DNA of 64,000 nt from Ochrobactrum sp. Marseille-Q0166 (GCF_014397025.1 NZ_JACJUO010000001.1:978501-1042500), one strand, 5' to 3'. Shown: positions 9,208 through 18,676, counted from the first letter of the stretch. A program made the numbers and translations. Notes: generated from the sequence alone by a model not told the origin.

Positions 9208-9355
9208 TTTAATCTGCGCCTTGTTTTGTTGTCAGGCGCTTCCGATATTCCGTGAAATTCAGAAATGGCAGTTAATGATGTTTATAAGGCGCGCTTTTCT
9301 TAGCGCACGTTTAATAGCATTGTACGCGCCGTAGAAACAGGCGAGAACCGTTCGA

Positions 9356-10486
9356 ATGGCTATTAAAATTCCTCCTCTTATGCAGATAAGACAGGCTCGT
9401 TTTAGACTATTTGCGACGGCTTTTTTGATAGGTTCTGCAGTGGTGATGGCTGGATCGGCTGCCTATGCCGAAATGAGCGGCACGATTCCGGTTGCCGTTA
9501 TTGAAAGCGAGCTGGTCGATTACCAGCCGCAACTGACACTATCGGGGGCTATCGCAGCCCGCTCGCTTGTCAACATATCTTTCCGTGTGAATGGCCAAGT
9601 TGTTGAACGCCTTGTCGAAATTGGCCAGCATGTCAATAAAGGGGAATTGCTTGCACGCATTGATAATGCGGAGCAGCAGGCCAATATGCGGGTTGCGCAG
9701 GCATCGCTGGATGCGGCGCGCGCCCAGCTCGTGCAGGCCGAGGCAAGTTTCAAACGACAACAGGCTTTGCTTGATCAGGGGTTCACCACGCGCAGTCAGT
9801 TCGATCAGGCACAACAGATTTTACGTACCGCGCAAAGCACCGTTTCCAATGCTGAAAGCCAGCTGAGCAATGCACGGGATGAACTGTCTTATACCGAGCT
9901 TCGCGCCCCGGTCGCGGGTGTTGTGACGGCGCGGAATGTCGAAACTGGTCAGGTTGTACAGGCGGCACAGACGGCGTTCTCGATTGCGGAAGATGGTGCA
10001 CGTGATGCCATTTTCGATGTACAGGAAACATTGGTCAATCATGCGAAAATAGGCATGGGCGTTACACTCGGTCTGCTTTCCGATGAAGATATCAAGGCTG
10101 AGGGAAGCATTCGTGAAATCTCGCCCGTGGTTGATGCGAAGACTGGTACTGTACGCGTGAAGGTCGGTATTTCGGAAGTGCCACCGCAGATGGCGCTTGG
10201 CGCGATTGTTACCGGTACCGTTCACATGGGTGGCCAGAAGGTTTTTGTCCTTCCATGGAGTGCGCTCACCTCCGATTCGGGAAAGACGGCCGTCTGGAAG
10301 GTCGCCAAAGATACGAAGCTTGCAATGCTGGTGCCGGTTCAGGTGCTTGCATTCGAAAAAGAGCGCGTCATCGTTACTTCCGGTCTGAGTGCCGGTGATC
10401 TTGTGGTGACAAAGGGTGCGCAAATGCTGCGCGCAGGTGCGCAAACGCAAATTACGCAAGCTTATCAAGAGGCCGGCGCAAAATGA
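9356..10486 (+). CDS. RND efflux periplasmic adaptor, first of two (TriA-like)
   Basis: A 376-residue membrane-fusion protein that bridges an RND pump and an outer-membrane channel. It has an N-terminal signal sequence ending near SAAYA|EMSG. The biotinyl-lipoyl half-motif VNISFRVNGQVVERLVEIGQ follows, then an alpha-helical hairpin rich in Gln/Ala (about 95-175), the second lipoyl half (YTELRAPVAGVVTARNVETG) and beta-barrel domains. It overlaps the next adaptor gene by four bases (ATGA), so both adaptors and the pump are one operon. No local regulator is visible. Confidence 0.88.
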   Translation: MAIKIPPLMQIRQARFRLFATAFLIGSAVVMAGSAAYAEMSGTIPVAVIESELVDYQPQLTLSGAIAARSLVNISFRVNGQVVERLVEIGQHVNKGELLARIDNAEQQANMRVAQASLDAARAQLVQAEASFKRQQALLDQGFTTRSQFDQAQQILRTAQSTVSNAESQLSNARDELSYTELRAPVAGVVTARNVETGQVVQAAQTAFSIAEDGARDAIFDVQETLVNHAKIGMGVTLGLLSDEDIKAEGSIREISPVVDAKTGTVRVKVGISEVPPQMALGAIVTGTVHMGGQKVFVLPWSALTSDSGKTAVWKVAKDTKLAMLVPVQVLAFEKERVIVTSGLSAGDLVVTKGAQMLRAGAQTQITQAYQEAGAK

Positions 10487-11577
10487 AACTGCTGAAGAAA
10501 ACTCTGGGTCCGGTTGCCTTGGTTGCAGTGCTTGCCGCTGTTTCAGGGTGTGGTCAAGACGAGAGCAAATCGGCTGAGACTGAGCCCGCTCGCCCCGTGC
10601 TTTATACAATTGCCACGCCAAAAACCGCTGTTCAAACCAGTTTTGCAGGTACTATTGAGCCCCGTTACTCCACCGATCTTGCTTTTCGAGTCTTGGGGAG
10701 ACTGATCGCGCGCCCGGTTATCGTGGGAGATCTCGTCAAGAAAGGTGAGACGGTTGCAATGCTGGATCCCTCCGCGCTTGATCTTTCGGTGCAGTCAGCA
10801 AAAGCGGATCTTGCAAGCGCACAGGCGCAGTTTGCCAATGCTGCAGCCAGTGAAGAGCGTCTTAATATTCTGCTCAAAGGCAGCAATATCTCGCAAGCTG
10901 ATTACGATGCCGCAAAACAGGCGCGTGACAGTGCACAGGCCGGGCTTGAAAAAGCACAGGCCGGGTTGCGAAAGGCGCAGGACCAACGTGGTTATGCTGT
11001 TTTAAGTTCAGATTTCGATGGTGTTATTTCGGCTACCCATGCTGAAGTCGGTCAGGTTGTGGCGGCTGGGCAGGTTGTCATGACGATTGCTCGTCCTGAC
11101 ATCCGCGAAGCCGTTCTCGATATTCCTGATAATATGACGGACTATTTTGTCGCAGGAACACCCTTTCATGTTCAGCTTCAGGCAGACCCGAGCGTAACAG
11201 GACAAGGTACGGTGCGGGAAGTTGCCCCACAAGCGGACGCGCAGACCCGCACACGTCGCGTTCGAATTGCGCTTGAGAACCCGCCCGAAGGCTTTCGACT
11301 TGGTGCCACCATCCGTGCCGGTCGCTTACGCGCGCAAAAAGATCATGTCATCCTGCCGATGCAGGCCTTGTTGGAAAAAGACGGCAAAACCGCGATATGG
11401 GTTATCGACCCCAAAACACAAACTGTACGCCTTCACGATATTCAGGTCGTTGAACGCCGTAGTGACAGCTTTCTAGCCAACAATGTTGAGGTGGGAAGCT
11501 ATGTGGCGACGGCGGGTGTGAACGAGCTTGAAGAAGGCCAGAAAGTTCGACTGGATGCGAAGGGAAGCAGCCTGTGA
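10483..11577 (+). CDS. RND efflux adaptor lipoprotein, second of two (TriB-like)
   Basis: A 364-residue adaptor with a lipoprotein signal (lipobox VSGC, Cys23). The two lipoyl half-motifs (FRVLGRLIARPVIVGDLVKK and SSDFDGVISATHAEVGQVV) enclose a helical hairpin. It is distinct in sequence from the preceding adaptor, so this is not a recent duplication. Two adaptors with one RND pump is the TriABC arrangement of Pseudomonas aeruginosa, where both adaptors are needed. The TGA overlaps the GTG start of the pump gene by four bases. Confidence 0.88.
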   Translation: MKLLKKTLGPVALVAVLAAVSGCGQDESKSAETEPARPVLYTIATPKTAVQTSFAGTIEPRYSTDLAFRVLGRLIARPVIVGDLVKKGETVAMLDPSALDLSVQSAKADLASAQAQFANAAASEERLNILLKGSNISQADYDAAKQARDSAQAGLEKAQAGLRKAQDQRGYAVLSSDFDGVISATHAEVGQVVAAGQVVMTIARPDIREAVLDIPDNMTDYFVAGTPFHVQLQADPSVTGQGTVREVAPQADAQTRTRRVRIALENPPEGFRLGATIRAGRLRAQKDHVILPMQALLEKDGKTAIWVIDPKTQTVRLHDIQVVERRSDSFLANNVEVGSYVATAGVNELEEGQKVRLDAKGSSL

Positions 11578-14500
11578 AAAAGGGTTTCAATCTTTCTGAC
11601 TGGGCTTTGAACCATCGTTCGCTCGTTTGGTATTTCATGCTGGTGTTTCTGGTGGCCGGGTTTGTGTCCTATCTCGACCTTGGCCGTGCGGAAGACCCGG
11701 AATTCACGGTAAAGACGATGGTGGTTCAGGCAAGCTGGCCCGGTGCGTCCATTGATGAAACGATGAATCAAGTCACCGACCGGCTTGAAAAGAAGCTCGA
11801 AGAGCTTGATACGCTTGATTATACGCGCAGCGTAACCACGCCCGGCAAGTCGGTTGTGTTCGTGTTTCTAAAAGATACGGTGCGCAAGGAACAGGTGACA
11901 AAGGCGTGGTCTGACGTCCGGCACATGCTTGATGACATTAAGCCGAACCTGCCCGAAGGTGTTTATGGGCCGTATTATAACGATAAATTCGGGGATGTTT
12001 TCGGCAATATTTTTGCCTTCACATCGGATGGCCTGTCGATGCGTCAGTTGCGCGACTATGCCGAGGCAGTGCGCGCCAAAATTCTGACGATTCCAAGTGC
12101 CGGCAAAGTGGAGCTTATCGGTGCACAGGATGAGGCGATCTATCTTGAATTCTCAACGCGGCAGGTGGCGGCTCTTGGGCTTGATCAGCAGGCTATTCTG
12201 AAGGCACTTCAGGATCAGAACGCGATCACGCCCTCTGGTGTCGTGCAGGCTGGACCAGAGCGCATCAGCGTGCGGGTGAGCGGGCAGTTTGATTCTGAAG
12301 ACGATCTTCGCGCGGTTAATCTGCGCGTCAATGACCGCTTTTTCCGCCTGTCGGATGTTGCAACGATTACGCGCGGTTATGTTGATCCTCCTTCGACTAT
12401 TTTCCGCGTCAATGGGGTGGATGCGATCGGGCTTGGTATCGGTATGAAGCCGAATGGCAATCTGCTGGAATTTGGCGAAAAGCTGGATGCCATGATGCAG
12501 AAGGTGACGGCCGAACTGCCGGTTGGGGTCAATGTTTTCAAGGTTGCGGATCAGCCGGAAGTCGTTCAGGACGCGGTGTCAGGCTTTACCAAAGCGCTGT
12601 TTGAAGCGGTGGTCATTGTTCTTGCCGTGAGCTTTATCAGTCTTGGTTTACGGGCTGGATTTGTGGTTTCGCTGTCAATCCCGCTGGTTTTGGCCATCAC
12701 ATTTCTCGTCATGTCACTGATGGATATTTCGCTGCAACGCGTGTCTTTGGGGGCATTGATCATCTCGCTCGGCCTTCTGGTCGATGATGCGATGATTGCC
12801 GTCGAAATGATGGTCGCCCGGCTTGAACATGGTGATCCCATTCACAAGGCCGCAACCTACGTTTATTCGCACACGGCATTCCCGATGTTAACGGGGACGC
12901 TCGTAACCATCGCGGGCTTTATTCCGATCGGTCTCAATTCCAGTCAGGCGGGCGAATATACCTACACGCTTTTTGTGGTTATAGCGGTCTCGCTGATCGT
13001 TTCATGGGTGGTAGCAGTGTTGTTTGCTCCCCTTTTGGGCGTCACGGTGCTGCCCAAAAAGATGAAACACCATGAGGAAAAACGCGGCCGTTTTTTCCAG
13101 GCTTTCTCGAACACGCTGCTTCTGGCCATGCGTCACAAGTGGATTACAATCATCACAACAATTGCATTGTTTGTGGTCTCGGTTTTCGGAATGGGCTTCA
13201 TTGAGCGCCAGTTCTTCCCGGAATCGGATCGCCCGGAACTGGTGATTGACTGGACATTGCCACAAAACAGTTCGATTGCCGACACAAGAGAGCAGATGGA
13301 ACGGTTTGAGCAGACAATGCTCAAGGATAATCCCGACATTGACCACTGGAGCACTTATATTGGACAGAGTGCAATCCGCTTTATTCTGTCTTTCGATGTG
13401 CAGCCGGCCAACCCGTATTTCGGGCAGATGGTCGTCGTTGCCAAGGACGTTGAGGCGCGTGACCGTCTCAAAGCGAAATTCGATGAAGTTCTGCGCAGGG
13501 ATTATGTCGGCACCGATACGTTTGTAAAATTCCTCGAACTGGGACCGCCGGTTGGCCGCCCCGTGCAATATCGTATTTCCGGGCCTGATATTCAGGAGTT
13601 GCGCGGGATCGCTCAGGATTTTGCAGGTCTCATGAGCGCCGACAAGCGGTTGGGCGTTGTCAGCTATAACTGGAACGAACCGGGGAGGGTTATTCGTGTT
13701 GATGTGATGCAGGACAAGGCGCGTAAGCTTGGCATTTCATCCAAGGATATTGCCACGACGCTCAATGGTATTGTGGGTGGTATTCCCATTACGCAGGTGC
13801 GCGATTCGATCTATCTCATCGACGTCATCGTGCGCGCGCAAAAGCATGAGCGCGATTCCATCGACACGCTTCAGAGCCTGCAAATCGCGACTGGCAACGG
13901 CAGTTCCGTGCCGCTCGCAGCGATTGCGAATTTCCGCTACGAGTTGGAGCAGCCGGTGGTCTATCGCCGCTCGCGTATTCCGACCATTACGGTCGCGGCG
14001 GGTATCAACGACAACACGATGCCCGATACGATTGTGAGCGAATTAGAGCCTTCGGTGAAAACTTTCATCGAAAATCTGCCAGCAGGTTATTCTATCGTGA
14101 CAGCCGGTACGGTTGAGGAAAGCGGCAAGAGTCAGGGGCCTATCGCCGCCGTGGTGCCGCTGATGCTGTTTGTCATGGCAACTGTTCTGATGCTGCAATT
14201 GCAGAGCTTCCAGCGTCTGTTTCTCGTGGTCGCTGTCGCACCTTTGGGGCTGATCGGTGTGGTTGCGGCGCTGCTTCCAAGCGGGAAGCCGCTTGGTTTT
14301 GTTGCAATCCTCGGCGTGCTGGCGCTGATCGGCATTCTTATCCGTAACTCGGTTATTCTGATCGTGCAGGTGGAAGAACATATCAGTGAGGGCATGCATC
14401 CATGGGATTCGGTTGTGCAGGCAAGCCAGCATCGCATGCGGCCCATCGCATTGACCGCTGCGGCTGCAAGTCTGGCATTGATCCCGATCGCGCGGGAGGT

Positions 14501-14660
14501 GTTCTGGGGACCGATGGCCTATGCCATGATGGGCGGCATCATTGCCGGTACGGCGATTACGCTTCTGTTTTTGCCAGCGCTGTATGTTGCCTGGTTCCGT
14601 ATCAAGGAACCGGACGCGAAAAACACGCAAGCGACGGTGGAGCCACAACCGCAACATTGA
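11574..14660 (+). CDS. RND efflux pump inner-membrane permease (TriC-like)
   Basis: A 1,028-residue proton-driven drug/metabolite exporter of the HAE1-type RND family. The N-terminus runs into TM1 (SLVWYFMLVFLVAGFVSYLD) and then the porter-domain motif AEDPEFTVKTMVVQASWPGA. The TM4 proton-relay motif is clear (LGLLVDDAMIAVEMMVARLE, two adjacent Asp). TM7-12 follow a second periplasmic loop. It starts at GTG, coupled to the upstream adaptor. No outer-membrane channel gene is in the operon, so it must borrow a TolC-like protein from elsewhere, as TriABC borrows OpmH. The substrate is unknown. Confidence 0.92.
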   Translation: MKKGFNLSDWALNHRSLVWYFMLVFLVAGFVSYLDLGRAEDPEFTVKTMVVQASWPGASIDETMNQVTDRLEKKLEELDTLDYTRSVTTPGKSVVFVFLKDTVRKEQVTKAWSDVRHMLDDIKPNLPEGVYGPYYNDKFGDVFGNIFAFTSDGLSMRQLRDYAEAVRAKILTIPSAGKVELIGAQDEAIYLEFSTRQVAALGLDQQAILKALQDQNAITPSGVVQAGPERISVRVSGQFDSEDDLRAVNLRVNDRFFRLSDVATITRGYVDPPSTIFRVNGVDAIGLGIGMKPNGNLLEFGEKLDAMMQKVTAELPVGVNVFKVADQPEVVQDAVSGFTKALFEAVVIVLAVSFISLGLRAGFVVSLSIPLVLAITFLVMSLMDISLQRVSLGALIISLGLLVDDAMIAVEMMVARLEHGDPIHKAATYVYSHTAFPMLTGTLVTIAGFIPIGLNSSQAGEYTYTLFVVIAVSLIVSWVVAVLFAPLLGVTVLPKKMKHHEEKRGRFFQAFSNTLLLAMRHKWITIITTIALFVVSVFGMGFIERQFFPESDRPELVIDWTLPQNSSIADTREQMERFEQTMLKDNPDIDHWSTYIGQSAIRFILSFDVQPANPYFGQMVVVAKDVEARDRLKAKFDEVLRRDYVGTDTFVKFLELGPPVGRPVQYRISGPDIQELRGIAQDFAGLMSADKRLGVVSYNWNEPGRVIRVDVMQDKARKLGISSKDIATTLNGIVGGIPITQVRDSIYLIDVIVRAQKHERDSIDTLQSLQIATGNGSSVPLAAIANFRYELEQPVVYRRSRIPTITVAAGINDNTMPDTIVSELEPSVKTFIENLPAGYSIVTAGTVEESGKSQGPIAAVVPLMLFVMATVLMLQLQSFQRLFLVVAVAPLGLIGVVAALLPSGKPLGFVAILGVLALIGILIRNSVILIVQVEEHISEGMHPWDSVVQASQHRMRPIALTAAAASLALIPIAREVFWGPMAYAMMGGIIAGTAITLLFLPALYVAWFRIKEPDAKNTQATVEPQPQH

Positions 14661-14667
14661 TATGAAG

Positions 14668-14747
14668 AAGGTCTGCTAATTCTTGCTTTGCGCATTAGCC
14701 GAAGCACCTTTGCTGGAAATGCTTCGTGCAGACTTTTCTTTTTTTGG
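14668..14747 (+). terminator. Terminator-like structure abutting the SIS gene ribosome-binding site
   Basis: AAGGTCTGC (14668-14676) can pair with GCAGACTTT (14728-14736). Inside lies a perfect CGAAGCA/TGCTTCG hairpin (14700-14726). The structure is followed by TTTTCTTTTTTT, which runs straight into the GGAG of the next gene. It may end the RND operon or act as an attenuator for the SIS gene. Confidence 0.5.
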
Positions 14748-14756
14748 AGAATGAAC

Positions 14757-15785
14757 ATGCAAACTGCTCCGTCGCTTATGTTGCAGGAAACCGAACAGGC
14801 GCCGTCTGTCGTGGCGAAACTTCTTGCAGCAGAAGCCGGAGCGTTTGCTGAAATCGGTCGGCTGTTTGAAAAGTCACCCACAGTGATTACCACCGCTGCG
14901 CGTGGTTCGTCCGATCATGCGGCGACCTTTTTCAAATATCTGATGGAGATCGCCACCGGCATTCCAGTTGCCTCTATCGGACCATCGGTGGCTTCCGTTT
15001 ATGGCGCGAAGCTGAAACTCGAGGGTGGTCTGCATTTCACCGTGTCGCAATCGGGTGCAAGCCCGGACATTATCGCGGTGCAGGATGCAGCAAAACGGGG
15101 TGGGGCCGTGACGGTTGCCGTTGTTAACGTGACCGATAGTCCGCTTGCGAAGGGTGCCGACATTGTGCTCGCCCTTCATGCCGGCGAAGAGAAAAGCGTT
15201 GCCGCCACCAAGTCCTTCATTGCATCAGCTGCTGCACTTTCAGGCGTGGTGGCTGCCGCAAGCAACGACGTGCGGCTGAAAGATGGTTTGAGGCGCTTGC
15301 CGGAAGCCTTGGCTGCTACAAAGCCGGACGACCGCGAAGTGGTGGAAGACCTGTTGGTTGAGGCAAAGTCGCTGTTCACTGGCGGACGTGGCACGGCCTA
15401 TGCCATTTCCCTTGAAGCTGCACTCAAGGCCAAGGAAACCGCCAATATTCATGCGGAAGCATTCTCGCTTGCCGAGCTGATGCATGGACCGATGCGGCTG
15501 GTGGAAACCGGCTTCCCAATTCTGTCGTTCATTCCGCAGGATGAGGCGCTTGAAACAAGCATTCAGGCACTGGGCAGGCTTGGATCGTTCGGCGCAAACC
15601 TTGTCTCGTTTGGTGATGCTTCGGTGCCAGGCCATAGGGTGCCGTCTGCCAGCACCGGCAACGGCCATCTCGACCCGCTCGTTTCGCTTATCAACTATTA
15701 TCGGATCATCGAAACTGTCACGCGCCGCAAGGGCTACGATCCCGATAAGCCCCGTCATTTGAACAAGGTGACGTCGACGGTTTAA
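14757..15785 (+). CDS. SIS-domain sugar-phosphate protein (GlmS isomerase-domain/AgaS type)
   Basis: A 342-residue protein with two sugar-isomerase (SIS) domains and no N-terminal glutaminase. It therefore resembles AgaS/NagB-II deaminases or the isomerase half of GlmS. The first SIS domain has TAARGSSDHAATFFKY and TVSQSGASPDIIAV; the second has GGRGTAYAISLEAALKAKE followed by HAEAFSLAELMHGP. The likely reaction is deamination/isomerisation of glucosamine-6-phosphate or a related amino sugar phosphate. The ATG at 14757 is chosen because GGAG lies seven bases upstream. No nagA or sugar transporter is next to it. Confidence 0.85.
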   Translation: MQTAPSLMLQETEQAPSVVAKLLAAEAGAFAEIGRLFEKSPTVITTAARGSSDHAATFFKYLMEIATGIPVASIGPSVASVYGAKLKLEGGLHFTVSQSGASPDIIAVQDAAKRGGAVTVAVVNVTDSPLAKGADIVLALHAGEEKSVAATKSFIASAAALSGVVAAASNDVRLKDGLRRLPEALAATKPDDREVVEDLLVEAKSLFTGGRGTAYAISLEAALKAKETANIHAEAFSLAELMHGPMRLVETGFPILSFIPQDEALETSIQALGRLGSFGANLVSFGDASVPGHRVPSASTGNGHLDPLVSLINYYRIIETVTRRKGYDPDKPRHLNKVTSTV

Positions 15786-15963
15786 TTCGAGTTCTTTGAT
15801 CCTTCACGCATTATCGACTTGATAGCGCAATCCGGTCAGTGCATTACGCATTCTGGCATGGCTGGCGCTGGATCGTAGAGTAAAAAATTGCGATGTAGCT
15901 GCGCCTGCACGATAGATCTGTTCCGGTTATTGGAAACGTCAGAACTGCTCTATCGATTAGTAT

Positions 15964-16016
15964 TACGCATTATTCGACGCAAAATTGCTCCGCAGTTTTG
16001 GCTCGAAAATGCTTTA
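15964..16016. repeat. Palindromic intergenic repeat, family C, copy 1
   Basis: A 53-bp element of the form TACGCAttaTTCgACGCAAAAttGCTcCGCAgTTTTGgct...AATGCTTTA. It resembles 49698-49747 and, more loosely, 4051-4104. It ends directly against the ribosome-binding site of purU. The rest of 15786-15963 shows nothing I recognise. Confidence 0.6.
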
Positions 16017-16027
16017 AAGGAAGTCCG

Positions 16028-16912
16028 ATGCATAACTTTGTCCTGACCGTCACGTGCAAATCCACCCGCGGTATTGTTGCCGCCATTTCGGGTTATCTTT
16101 CGGGTAAAGGGTGCAATATCATCGACAGTGCCCAGTTCGACGATCTGGATACCGGTCGCTTCTTTATGCGCGTCAGCTTCATTTCTGAAGAGGGTGTCGC
16201 GCTCGAAGTTTTGCGCGATGGATTTGCGGCTGTTGCTGCACCTTTTGAGATGGATTTCGATTTCCACGACAATGCCCATCGCACAAAGACATTGCTGATG
16301 GTGTCGCGTTTTGGCCATTGCCTGAACGATCTTCTCTATCGCTGGAAAATCGGCGCTTTGCCAATCGATATCGTTGGCGTGGTGTCAAACCACTTCGATT
16401 ATCAGAAGGTCGTCGTCAATCACGACATTCCGTTCCATCATATCGCTGTAACCAAGGCCAATAAGCCGGAAGCCGAACAGCGTCTTCTGGATATCGTCGA
16501 GAATACGGGCACTGAGCTGGTGGTTCTTGCGCGCTATATGCAGGTTCTGTCTGATTCACTTTGCCAGAAAATGTCAGGCCGGATCATCAATATTCATCAC
16601 TCGTTCCTGCCATCATTTAAGGGGGCAAACCCTTACAAGCAGGCCTATGAGCGCGGTGTGAAGCTGATTGGCGCGACCGCACATTATGTGACCGCTGATC
16701 TCGATGAAGGTCCGATCATTGAACAGGATGTTGCGCGTGTGACGCACGCGCAGAGTGCGGCGGATTATGTGTCGATTGGCCGTGATGTGGAAGCACAGGT
16801 TCTGGCACGCGCTGTTCACGCGCATATTCACCACCGTTCATTCCTCAACGGCAATCGCACCGTCGTATTTCCTGCGTCGCCAGGGTCGTTCGCATCTGAG
16901 CGCATGGGCTGA
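16028..16912 (+). CDS. purU: Formyltetrahydrofolate deformylase
   Basis: Hydrolyses 10-formyl-THF to formate and THF, balancing one-carbon pools and supplying formate. The 294-residue protein has an N-terminal ACT domain (FVLTVTCKSTRGIVAAISGY, about 3-80) and a C-terminal formyltransferase fold. Catalytic signatures are visible: ISNHFDYQK-type VVSNHFDYQKVV, the NIHHSFLPSFKGANPYKQA region with active-site Asn/His, and DLDEGPIIEQDV with the catalytic Asp. The start at 16028 is favoured by AAAGGAAG and gives the family's usual length. It is followed by a family A repeat and a strong terminator. Confidence 0.95.
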   Translation: MHNFVLTVTCKSTRGIVAAISGYLSGKGCNIIDSAQFDDLDTGRFFMRVSFISEEGVALEVLRDGFAAVAAPFEMDFDFHDNAHRTKTLLMVSRFGHCLNDLLYRWKIGALPIDIVGVVSNHFDYQKVVVNHDIPFHHIAVTKANKPEAEQRLLDIVENTGTELVVLARYMQVLSDSLCQKMSGRIINIHHSFLPSFKGANPYKQAYERGVKLIGATAHYVTADLDEGPIIEQDVARVTHAQSAADYVSIGRDVEAQVLARAVHAHIHHRSFLNGNRTVVFPASPGSFASERMG

Positions 16913-16941
16913 TCGACCGCCGATATTGTCGCACTGACGGT

Positions 16942-17025
16942 CTGCAAATGGCGCCTTTCTGCGCTTCCGGTGCTCATGTACCTTAAGTACACTCCGCTCC
17001 GGTTCTCGAAAGATCACCATTTTCG
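16942..17025 (+). repeat. Dispersed intergenic repeat, family A, copy 2
   Basis: An 84-bp copy of the element at 31-112 and 30886-30969. It begins 29 bases after the purU stop codon and ends 47 bases before a terminator hairpin. The centre TGTACCTTAAGTACA is nearly palindromic. Confidence 0.8.
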
Positions 17026-17072
17026 CCACGTCATTGCGAAAATCTCAATCTGTCGATGCGTTGTGCCAATAA

Positions 17073-17100
17073 AAAACCCCGCTAAAAGCGGGGTTTTCTT
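17073..17100. terminator. Bidirectional terminator between purU and the ALDH7 gene
   Basis: AAAACCCCGCT, AAA, AGCGGGGTTTTC: a strong GC stem with A and T tails that can serve the convergent purU and ALDH genes. Confidence 0.88.
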
Positions 17101-17120
17101 TTGATCTTAAATCAGATCGA

Positions 17121-18653
17121 TTAGTCGATGTCGAAGGAAACGCCCTGTGCCAGCGGCAGAGCCTTCGAGTAGTTGATGGTGTTGGTTGCGCGGCGCATAT
17201 AGCCCTTCCACGCATCCGAACCCGATTCACGGCCGCCACCGGTTTCCTTTTCGCCGCCGAATGCGCCGCCGATTTCAGCACCCGAAGTACCGATATTGAC
17301 GTTTGCAATGCCGCAATCCGAACCTTCAACCGAAAGGAAGCGCTCTGCTTCCTGCAGGTTGAGTGTGAAGATCGACGAGGACAGGCCTGCGCCAACCTCG
17401 TTGTGGCTCGCCAGCACGTCGTCGAAGTCGGAATACTTCATGACGTAAAGGATCGGTGCGAAGGTTTCTTCGAGAACCGGGCCTTCCTGCTTTGGCATTT
17501 CAACGATAGCCGGACGCACATAGTAAGCGTTTTCATGGCCAGTTTCGACGCGTTCGCCGCCCTGTACCTTGCCGCCGTGAGCGGCTGCTTCCTTAAGTGC
17601 CTTCTGCATGTTGTCGAAAGCAATCTTGTCGATCAATGGACCAACCAGAGCTGTCGTTTCAAGTGGCGAACCAACGGTAACGCTGGCATATGCCTTCTGC
17701 AGACGTGGGACGAGTGCATCGTAAACGCTTTCATGCACGAACAGACGACGCAGCGTGGTGCAACGCTGACCAGCGGTGCCCATTGCACCGAAAGCGATTG
17801 CGCGCAGTGCCATGTCGAGATCTGCCGATGGGCAGACGATACCGGCATTGTTGCCGCCGAGTTCGAGGATTGCACGTGCGAAACGCTTTGCAAGCCGTGG
17901 ACCAACTTCGCGGCCCATGCGGGTCGAGCCGGTTGCCGAAACAACTGGAACCTTCGGGCTGTCAACGAGGACTTCACCAACTTCACGGTCGCCAAGCAGC
18001 AGCAGCGCAAGACCTTCTGGCGCTTCGCCAAAGCGCTTCAGGGCGCGCTGGAAGATCGCGTCGCAGGCAAGAGCGGTGAGCAGGGTCTTTTCCGAAGGCT
18101 TCCAGACAACCGAGTTGCCGCAAACGATGGCAAGTGCAGCATTCCACGACCAGACGGCAACAGGGAAGTTGAAGGCCGAGATAACGCCGACAACGCCAAG
18201 CGGATGCCAGGTTTCCATCATGCGATGGCCAGCGCGTTCGGTTGCGATGGTGAGACCGTAGAGCTGACGCGACAGACCGACTGCGAAATCGCAGATGTCG
18301 ATCATTTCCTGCACTTCGCCGAGGCCTTCTGAAGGGATCTTGCCAGCTTCGAGCGAAACGAGGCGGCCAAGATCTTCCTTGGAAGCGCGGAGTTCTTCAC
18401 CCAGGAGACGGATGAGTTCGCCGCGCTTTGGAGCTGGAACAGTGCGCCATGCGCGGAATGCTTCATCAGCCTTGTCGATGATCTTGACTGCATCGTCCTT
18501 GCTGTGGGTCTTGACCGAAGCGATCTGTTCACCGGAGACCGGGCTGAAACCAGCGAGGTCGCCCGACGTGTAAAGTGCTGCATCAACGCCAAGCTTGGAA
18601 AGCAGCTCAGCGGCTTCTTTTTTCACGTCGAGTTTTTTAACAGCGGTGTTCAT
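17121..18653 (-). CDS. amaB: L-aminoadipate-semialdehyde dehydrogenase (ALDH7/antiquitin family)
   Basis: A 510-residue NAD-dependent aldehyde dehydrogenase of the ALDH7A1/antiquitin type. It oxidises alpha-aminoadipate semialdehyde (in equilibrium with piperideine-6-carboxylate) to L-2-aminoadipate in lysine/pipecolate breakdown. The catalytic Cys lies in GTAGQRCTTLRRLF and the general-base Glu in AILELGGNNAGIV. The NAD-binding region includes VSATGSTRMGREVGP. The C-terminal GGAFGGEKETGGGRESGSDA stretch is typical of the family. Its neighbour hglS, 23 bp away on the same strand, acts later in the same pathway. The substrate is inferred from family and context. Confidence 0.85.
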   Translation of the reverse strand: MNTAVKKLDVKKEAAELLSKLGVDAALYTSGDLAGFSPVSGEQIASVKTHSKDDAVKIIDKADEAFRAWRTVPAPKRGELIRLLGEELRASKEDLGRLVSLEAGKIPSEGLGEVQEMIDICDFAVGLSRQLYGLTIATERAGHRMMETWHPLGVVGVISAFNFPVAVWSWNAALAIVCGNSVVWKPSEKTLLTALACDAIFQRALKRFGEAPEGLALLLLGDREVGEVLVDSPKVPVVSATGSTRMGREVGPRLAKRFARAILELGGNNAGIVCPSADLDMALRAIAFGAMGTAGQRCTTLRRLFVHESVYDALVPRLQKAYASVTVGSPLETTALVGPLIDKIAFDNMQKALKEAAAHGGKVQGGERVETGHENAYYVRPAIVEMPKQEGPVLEETFAPILYVMKYSDFDDVLASHNEVGAGLSSSIFTLNLQEAERFLSVEGSDCGIANVNIGTSGAEIGGAFGGEKETGGGRESGSDAWKGYMRRATNTINYSKALPLAQGVSFDID

Positions 18654-18676
18654 ATTTATCCTCTTAGCCTGCTTAA

